From assembly GCA_947260005.1 (NCBI GenBank), contig CAMYOL010000014.1, positions 141,669 through 176,971 on the forward strand: a DNA stretch of 35,303 nucleotides. Direction: 5' to 3'. Every line of letters starts with the position of its first letter. Positions within the stretch are counted from its first letter, which is position 1. Position numbers and translations under genes: made by a program. The stretch is from an uncultured Ectothiorhodospiraceae bacterium. GTDB lineage: Bacteria > Pseudomonadota > Gammaproteobacteria > UBA6429 > Thiohalophilaceae. The notes below the pieces were generated by a model. That model saw only the letters and a program-made list of their open reading frames with translations. It did not search any database and was not told where the DNA came from. Positions 32,579 to 35,303 of the stretch are shown piece by piece.

Positions 32579-33010
32579 CTTGTACCCCAATGCCTCTGTT
32601 AATTTGAATTTACCTCTGACAAAAATGCCACTTCCGCGTGCGATTTCTTTACCTTCTGAATTGTATCCTATTGACTCTGCTATAAATTGAGACTTGGTAC
32701 TATTAACCACTTTACCAACGGCCCTCATACTCCCTGAAGAAACTGGACGTGTCAGATAGATCGTAAATGATGTCGTTAATACAAATACTTCTCTCTCTAG
32801 AGAGTTTGACGCAAAGAATGCAGCATCATCCAGCATTTTAAAATAGACTGAGCCATGCACAGCACCTGCCGCATGATAATAATTTTCATTTAGTTCAATC
32901 TCTATTTCAGATTGACCCTCAGATACATTTATTCGGGGTTTATAGAAATTATTTATTGGCGCCGCCAAATACATATTTTCTAGAGCCATAAAATGCTTAT
33001 CTTTATTCAT
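32573..33010 (-). CDS. PaaI-like hot-dog thioesterase (cassette 3)
   Basis: Protein of 145 residues with the PaaI/YiiD_C-type hot-dog fold: HAAGAVHGSVYFKMLDDAAFFASNS contains the conserved His-Gly and Asp of the active-site region, followed by TSFTIYLTRPVSSGSMRAVGKV. It probably hydrolyses an acyl-CoA. The stop codon lies inside attC R''. The start lies about 30 bp from the previous attC core. Its distance from a chromosomal acyl-CoA pathway is typical of cassette cargo. Confidence 0.85.
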   Translation of the reverse strand: MNKDKHFMALENMYLAAPINNFYKPRINVSEGQSEIEIELNENYYHAAGAVHGSVYFKMLDDAAFFASNSLEREVFVLTTSFTIYLTRPVSSGSMRAVGKVVNSTKSQFIAESIGYNSEGKEIARGSGIFVRGKFKLTEALGYKA

Positions 33011-33038
33011 CTATAATACTTCACAATTTAATTTTTGG

Positions 33039-33212
33039 GCATAACGAGGAGGTAGATTAACTGGAAATTTCATTTTTCTGTACTCATAATTAATTGTTTT
33101 TGATCAAATTTATTTGCTTGCAATTTACGATATTAGGGTTTTTCTACAGCTTCAACGCCTTTGTTCAGGGGTGCGAGCGATAGCGAGCATCCCTTGGGAC
33201 TAATTGTTAGGT
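33039..33212 (-). repeat. attC site interrupted by a 107-bp element (cassette 2/3 junction)
   Basis: On the minus strand R'' is ACCTAAC (33212-33206) and R' is GTTATGC (33045-33039). Without the inserted element the site would be about 63 bp, with an inner GGGATGCTCGC...GCTCGCACCCC imperfect palindrome. The element at 33047-33153 lies at the same position next to R' as in the 32401-32578 site. Confidence 0.75.
33047..33153. mobile_element. MITE-like element, copy B
   Basis: Element of 107 bp, about 90% identical to copy A over its full length and in the same orientation. Flanks are again AACG (33043-33046 and 33154-33157). The left terminal repeat has drifted (AGGAGGTAGATTAAC), whereas the right end is close to copy A (TTTTTCTACAGCTTC). 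No coding capacity. Confidence 0.8.
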
Positions 33213-33218
33213 TATTCA

Positions 33219-34190
33219 TCATGTTTCCAAAGTTAAAATTACTTTACCCGTATGCTTCCCCTCTCCAAAATACTGTATTAATTCAGGGGTTTCGCTTAAC
33301 TTGTATGGACCATCAATAACAGGCTTAATTTTTCCAGACTTATAAAGTTTATTAATATAATCCAAGTCCTTATTCGGCTTTAGACCTACAACAGCCATGC
33401 TCTTCTTATAAATTTTTGAAATCCACGGTTTCAATAAAACCATTTGAAGAATTCGATTTAAATAGCCCCCAACTGTGACATATTTTCCATGTGTTGAGAG
33501 TGAACAAATATAATCAAATGGAGATCGATTCGTCTTGGTGTCCAGAATAAGATCATAACACTGCCCATTTTTAGTAAAGTCTTTTTTCTTGTAATCAATG
33601 ACGTGGTCAAAACCTATTGATGTCATCATCCTTAATTTGTCTCCAGTATCTACGCCAGTAACTTCGGCACTATATAATTTAGCGATATATAGACCAAAAG
33701 TACCCACGCCTCCACCAGCCCCATTAATCAGGACTTTTTGATTTTTTTGAATTCCCCCGACATCAACCAGCCCCTGTACTGCTAACATCGCTGCGTGTGG
33801 AATTGAAGCGGCCTCCTCAAAGCTCATCTGAGGTGGCTTGTGAACTAACGCCTGCTCGTTGATACAGACGTACTCAGCAAAAGCGCCAAAACCATACCCT
33901 GAAATATCACCATACACCGCGTCTCCTTCTTCAAATTTTGTTGCATTTTCACCAAGCGCTTCAATGGTTCCAGAAAGTTCCATCCCCGGAATATTTTTCT
34001 TAGGCTTCGTTATGCCAAACATTAAGCGATAGAGATATGGTTTGCCCCTCATCAAACTCCAGTCGTAGTCATTTATGGCTGCAGCATGGATTTTTATTAA
34101 TACCTCATTCTCGCTTGGAATTGGTTTATCGACTTCCTTAAGTTGGAGCGCGTCAGGGCCTCCATATCTTGTTAGTACGATTGCTTTCAT
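33219..34190 (-). CDS. MDR-family NAD(P)-dependent oxidoreductase, quinone-reductase-like (cassette 2)
   Basis: Medium-chain dehydrogenase/reductase of 323 residues. The N-terminal GroES-like half has IPGMELSGTIEALG and FEEGDAVYGDISGYGFGAFAEY; the Rossmann half starts with the nucleotide motif INGAGGGVGTFGLYIAKL and ends with PELIQYFGEGKHTGKVILT. Structural-zinc and catalytic-zinc cysteines are absent, so it belongs to the zinc-independent quinone oxidoreductase-like group. It lies in a cassette, 10 bp from attC R' upstream and 7 bp from attC R'' downstream. Substrate unknown. Confidence 0.9.
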   Translation of the reverse strand: MKAIVLTRYGGPDALQLKEVDKPIPSENEVLIKIHAAAINDYDWSLMRGKPYLYRLMFGITKPKKNIPGMELSGTIEALGENATKFEEGDAVYGDISGYGFGAFAEYVCINEQALVHKPPQMSFEEAASIPHAAMLAVQGLVDVGGIQKNQKVLINGAGGGVGTFGLYIAKLYSAEVTGVDTGDKLRMMTSIGFDHVIDYKKKDFTKNGQCYDLILDTKTNRSPFDYICSLSTHGKYVTVGGYLNRILQMVLLKPWISKIYKKSMAVVGLKPNKDLDYINKLYKSGKIKPVIDGPYKLSETPELIQYFGEGKHTGKVILTLET

Positions 34191-34200
34191 AGTTTATAAA

Positions 34201-34257
34201 ACCTAACGTCTAGCTAAAGCGCGCGTTTTTGCGTCGCTTTTGAGCGTCTTGTTAGGC
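34201..34257 (-). repeat. attC site (cassette 1/2 junction)
   Basis: A compact 57-bp site on the minus strand: R'' GCCTAAC (34257-34251) and R' GTTAGGT (34207-34201) are near-perfect complements. The interior GACGCTC and TTAGCTAGAC flank a GC-rich stem with the loop GCAAAAACGC. The TAA stop of the upstream gene falls within R''. Confidence 0.9.
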
Positions 34258-34542
34258 ATTTTTATGTCCGGTGCCTGTAGACATGTGCTTGCGTAATTTG
34301 AAACGCTCCCACAACAATCTTCCACCAAGGTTCCATGCAACAAGTGGCCACAACAACAACATCAATACCCAACTAAACAACTGAACACTCGTAATAAATG
34401 GTACACCGGTTTTCAAACACTCAGCATTTGGGTTGCTGATCCCCCATAAAACAAAATCCACATATAGATTCTGTAATACAAACGGCAAACAAGCGATAGC
34501 CCCCCAATATAAAATACGCAGTAATAACCAAATTGCATTCAT
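34252..34542 (-). CDS. Hypothetical two-segment membrane protein (cassette 1, nearest attI)
   Basis: Protein of 96 residues with two hydrophobic segments (about 4-26 and 50-72) and a basic C-terminus (RLLWERFKLRKHMSTGTGHKNA). Family not recognised. It is the cassette next to attI, so it is the most recently captured one under the standard model and should be transcribed most strongly from the integron promoter. The start is 7 bp after the attI/attC junction and the stop lies in attC R''. Confidence 0.75.
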   Translation of the reverse strand: MNAIWLLLRILYWGAIACLPFVLQNLYVDFVLWGISNPNAECLKTGVPFITSVQLFSWVLMLLLWPLVAWNLGGRLLWERFKLRKHMSTGTGHKNA

Positions 34543-34635
34543 ATTTATGCCTAACTAGTATATAGGTCTCCGAACTGCAATATATCACTCCGGCTTGACC
34601 TGTTGTTTAAGTATTTTGTTGTTCAATATCAACTC

Positions 34636-34664
34636 TTTATGCCTTATAAACTTCCTAATTTCAA
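34636..34664 (-). promoter_or_regulatory. Candidate cassette promoter Pc
   Basis: Minus-strand TTGAAA (34664-34659) and CATAAA (34641-34636) with a 17-bp spacer point toward the cassettes. The position between attI and intI fits Pc, but the -10 is weak and other AT-rich options exist nearby. Confidence 0.3.
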
Positions 34665-34744
34665 GGGGATACTAGTCTGCAATGTGCATACTAATCTTTT
34701 TAATTACTTGTAAAACAAAGCCTTACAGCACGTGATAAACGTTT

Positions 34745-34773
34745 TTTACGCTTTGTAGGAATATCCCTATATT
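34745..34773 (+). promoter_or_regulatory. Candidate intI promoter
   Basis: TTTACG (34745-34750) and TATATT (34768-34773) are spaced by 17 bp, about 68 bp before the intI start. No canonical LexA box (CTGT-N8-ACAG) was seen, although SOS control of intI is common in other integrons. Confidence 0.4.
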
Positions 34774-34841
34774 AAAATTAATACTTTCCACGTAAAGTTA
34801 CCTTGTTCATTTATTTTACCTCCAAGGATGGGAGTTGAGTT

Positions 34842-35303
34842 ATGGAAAACACAGTATCTACTGTGGATAATAAGCCACGTCTTTTAGAGCAAGTTCGTTT
34901 ATCGCTGCGCGTACAACATTATAGCCTAAGAACGGAAGAGGCTTACCTTTATTGGATTCGTTACTTTATTCGTTATCATAAAAAGCGACACCCGAAGGAA
35001 ATGTCTAAGCCTGAAGTGGAGGCGTTTTTAACTTTTCTCGCGGTTGATAGAAAAGTTTCGCCAAGCACACAAAATCAAGCATTAAGTGCAATTTTGTATT
35101 TGTATAAAAAAGTGCTCAAGGTTGAGCTCCCCTGGCTAAATGATGTGGTACGGGCAAAACGGAAAAAATATATTCCGGTTGTATTTACCCGAAATGAGGT
35201 TAAGCAAATATTAGCCCAATTTGAAGGAACTTACTGGTTACTTTTTTCGTTAATATATGGAGCTGGCTTGAGGACATCTGAATGTGCAAGGTTACGTATT
35301 AAA
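34842..35303 (+). CDS. intI: Integron integrase IntI (tyrosine recombinase), 3' end beyond window
   Basis: The first 154 residues are present. The core-binding domain opens LLEQVRLSLRVQHYSLRTEE, followed by YLYWIRYFIRYHKKRHPKEM and VEAFLTFLAVDRKVSPSTQN, all close to IntI1 at the same places. The catalytic domain begins RNEVKQILAQFEG and the first catalytic Arg is residue 144 in YGAGLRTSECARLR. The IntI-specific patch and the remaining catalytic residues (His, His, Tyr) lie beyond the window, so integrity cannot be judged. The ATG at 34842 has GGAG 8 bp upstream. The gene is divergent from the cassettes, the usual integron layout. Confidence 0.95.
   Translation, partial: MENTVSTVDNKPRLLEQVRLSLRVQHYSLRTEEAYLYWIRYFIRYHKKRHPKEMSKPEVEAFLTFLAVDRKVSPSTQNQALSAILYLYKKVLKVELPWLNDVVRAKRKKYIPVVFTRNEVKQILAQFEGTYWLLFSLIYGAGLRTSECARLRIK

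Larger units (their letters stand above)
34549..34841. other. attI recombination region between cassette 1 and intI
   Basis: Integron architecture places attI between the first cassette and the 5' end of intI. The crossover motif is GTTAGGC on the minus strand (34555-34549), and the rest of the gap to the intI start is free of genes. The left boundary of attI and the secondary integrase-binding direct repeats could not be fixed by eye. Confidence 0.7.

Noticed and set aside
34600-34760. LexA box in front of intI
   Set aside because: Only loose partial matches such as CTTGT...TACAG with wrong spacing were found.
34828-34841. Earlier ATG before intI
   Set aside because: It is out of frame with the integrase and hits TAA/TGA quickly; the ATG at 34842 has a proper GGAG spacing and gives the family N-terminus.

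Overview
The window reads as a gammaproteobacterial chromosome of moderate GC. The core gene orders rhodanese-grxC-trxC-secB-gpsA and gpmI-envC-ctpA-yibQ, together with ubiB and trmL, are typical of Gammaproteobacteria. Genus cannot be fixed from the sequence. Two loci (1-360 and 12260-12450) carry the same family of palindromic intergenic repeats.

Layout. Positions 371-2587 hold an OmpR-type two-component system. Positions 2695-6292 hold trmL and, on the minus strand, a tight operon of rhodanese, glutaredoxin, thioredoxin 2, SecB and GpsA (protein export, thiol and sulfur handling). An ArsR-type regulator with a SqrR/BigR-like cysteine pair precedes it. Positions 6582-12194 hold gpmI, envC, ctpA, a yibQ-type deacetylase and a DJ-1/YajL protein on the plus strand: glycolysis and cell-envelope remodelling. 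Positions 12484-18341 hold a DUF389 membrane protein, UbiB, an RDD protein, a thioesterase and an AlkD-like/TfoX pair. Positions 18439-25496 hold a GNAT enzyme with a non-standard start, a SulP permease with STAS domain, an unusual double-CDGSH/FMN glutamate-synthase fusion, a CPA2 antiporter and a Spy-like periplasmic protein.

From about 25.5 kb rightward the DNA is accessory in character. Positions 25.7-29.5 kb hold a truncated methyltransferase, a GNAT, a frameshifted methyltransferase, a PEMT/ICMT-like membrane methyltransferase, and a compact set of three genes (99-residue unknown, GNAT_6/FemAB-like, YCII).

Positions 29.7-35.3 kb form a chromosomal integron. A tyrosine integrase gene (intI, cut by the right edge) points right. 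To its left lie an attI region and at least six gene cassettes, mostly on the minus strand, separated by recognisable attC sites. Cargo: a small membrane protein, an MDR oxidoreductase, a PaaI-like thioesterase, an inverted ccdAB toxin-antitoxin cassette with its own promoter, a Sel1-like lipoprotein plus double SnoaL-like protein, and an FxsA-like membrane protein.

The most unusual signal is in this array. Two attC sites each contain a 107-bp element with 14-bp terminal inverted repeats, inserted at the same base of the attC R' core and flanked by the same 4-bp direct repeat (AACG on the plus strand). This looks like a small non-autonomous mobile element that targets attC sites.
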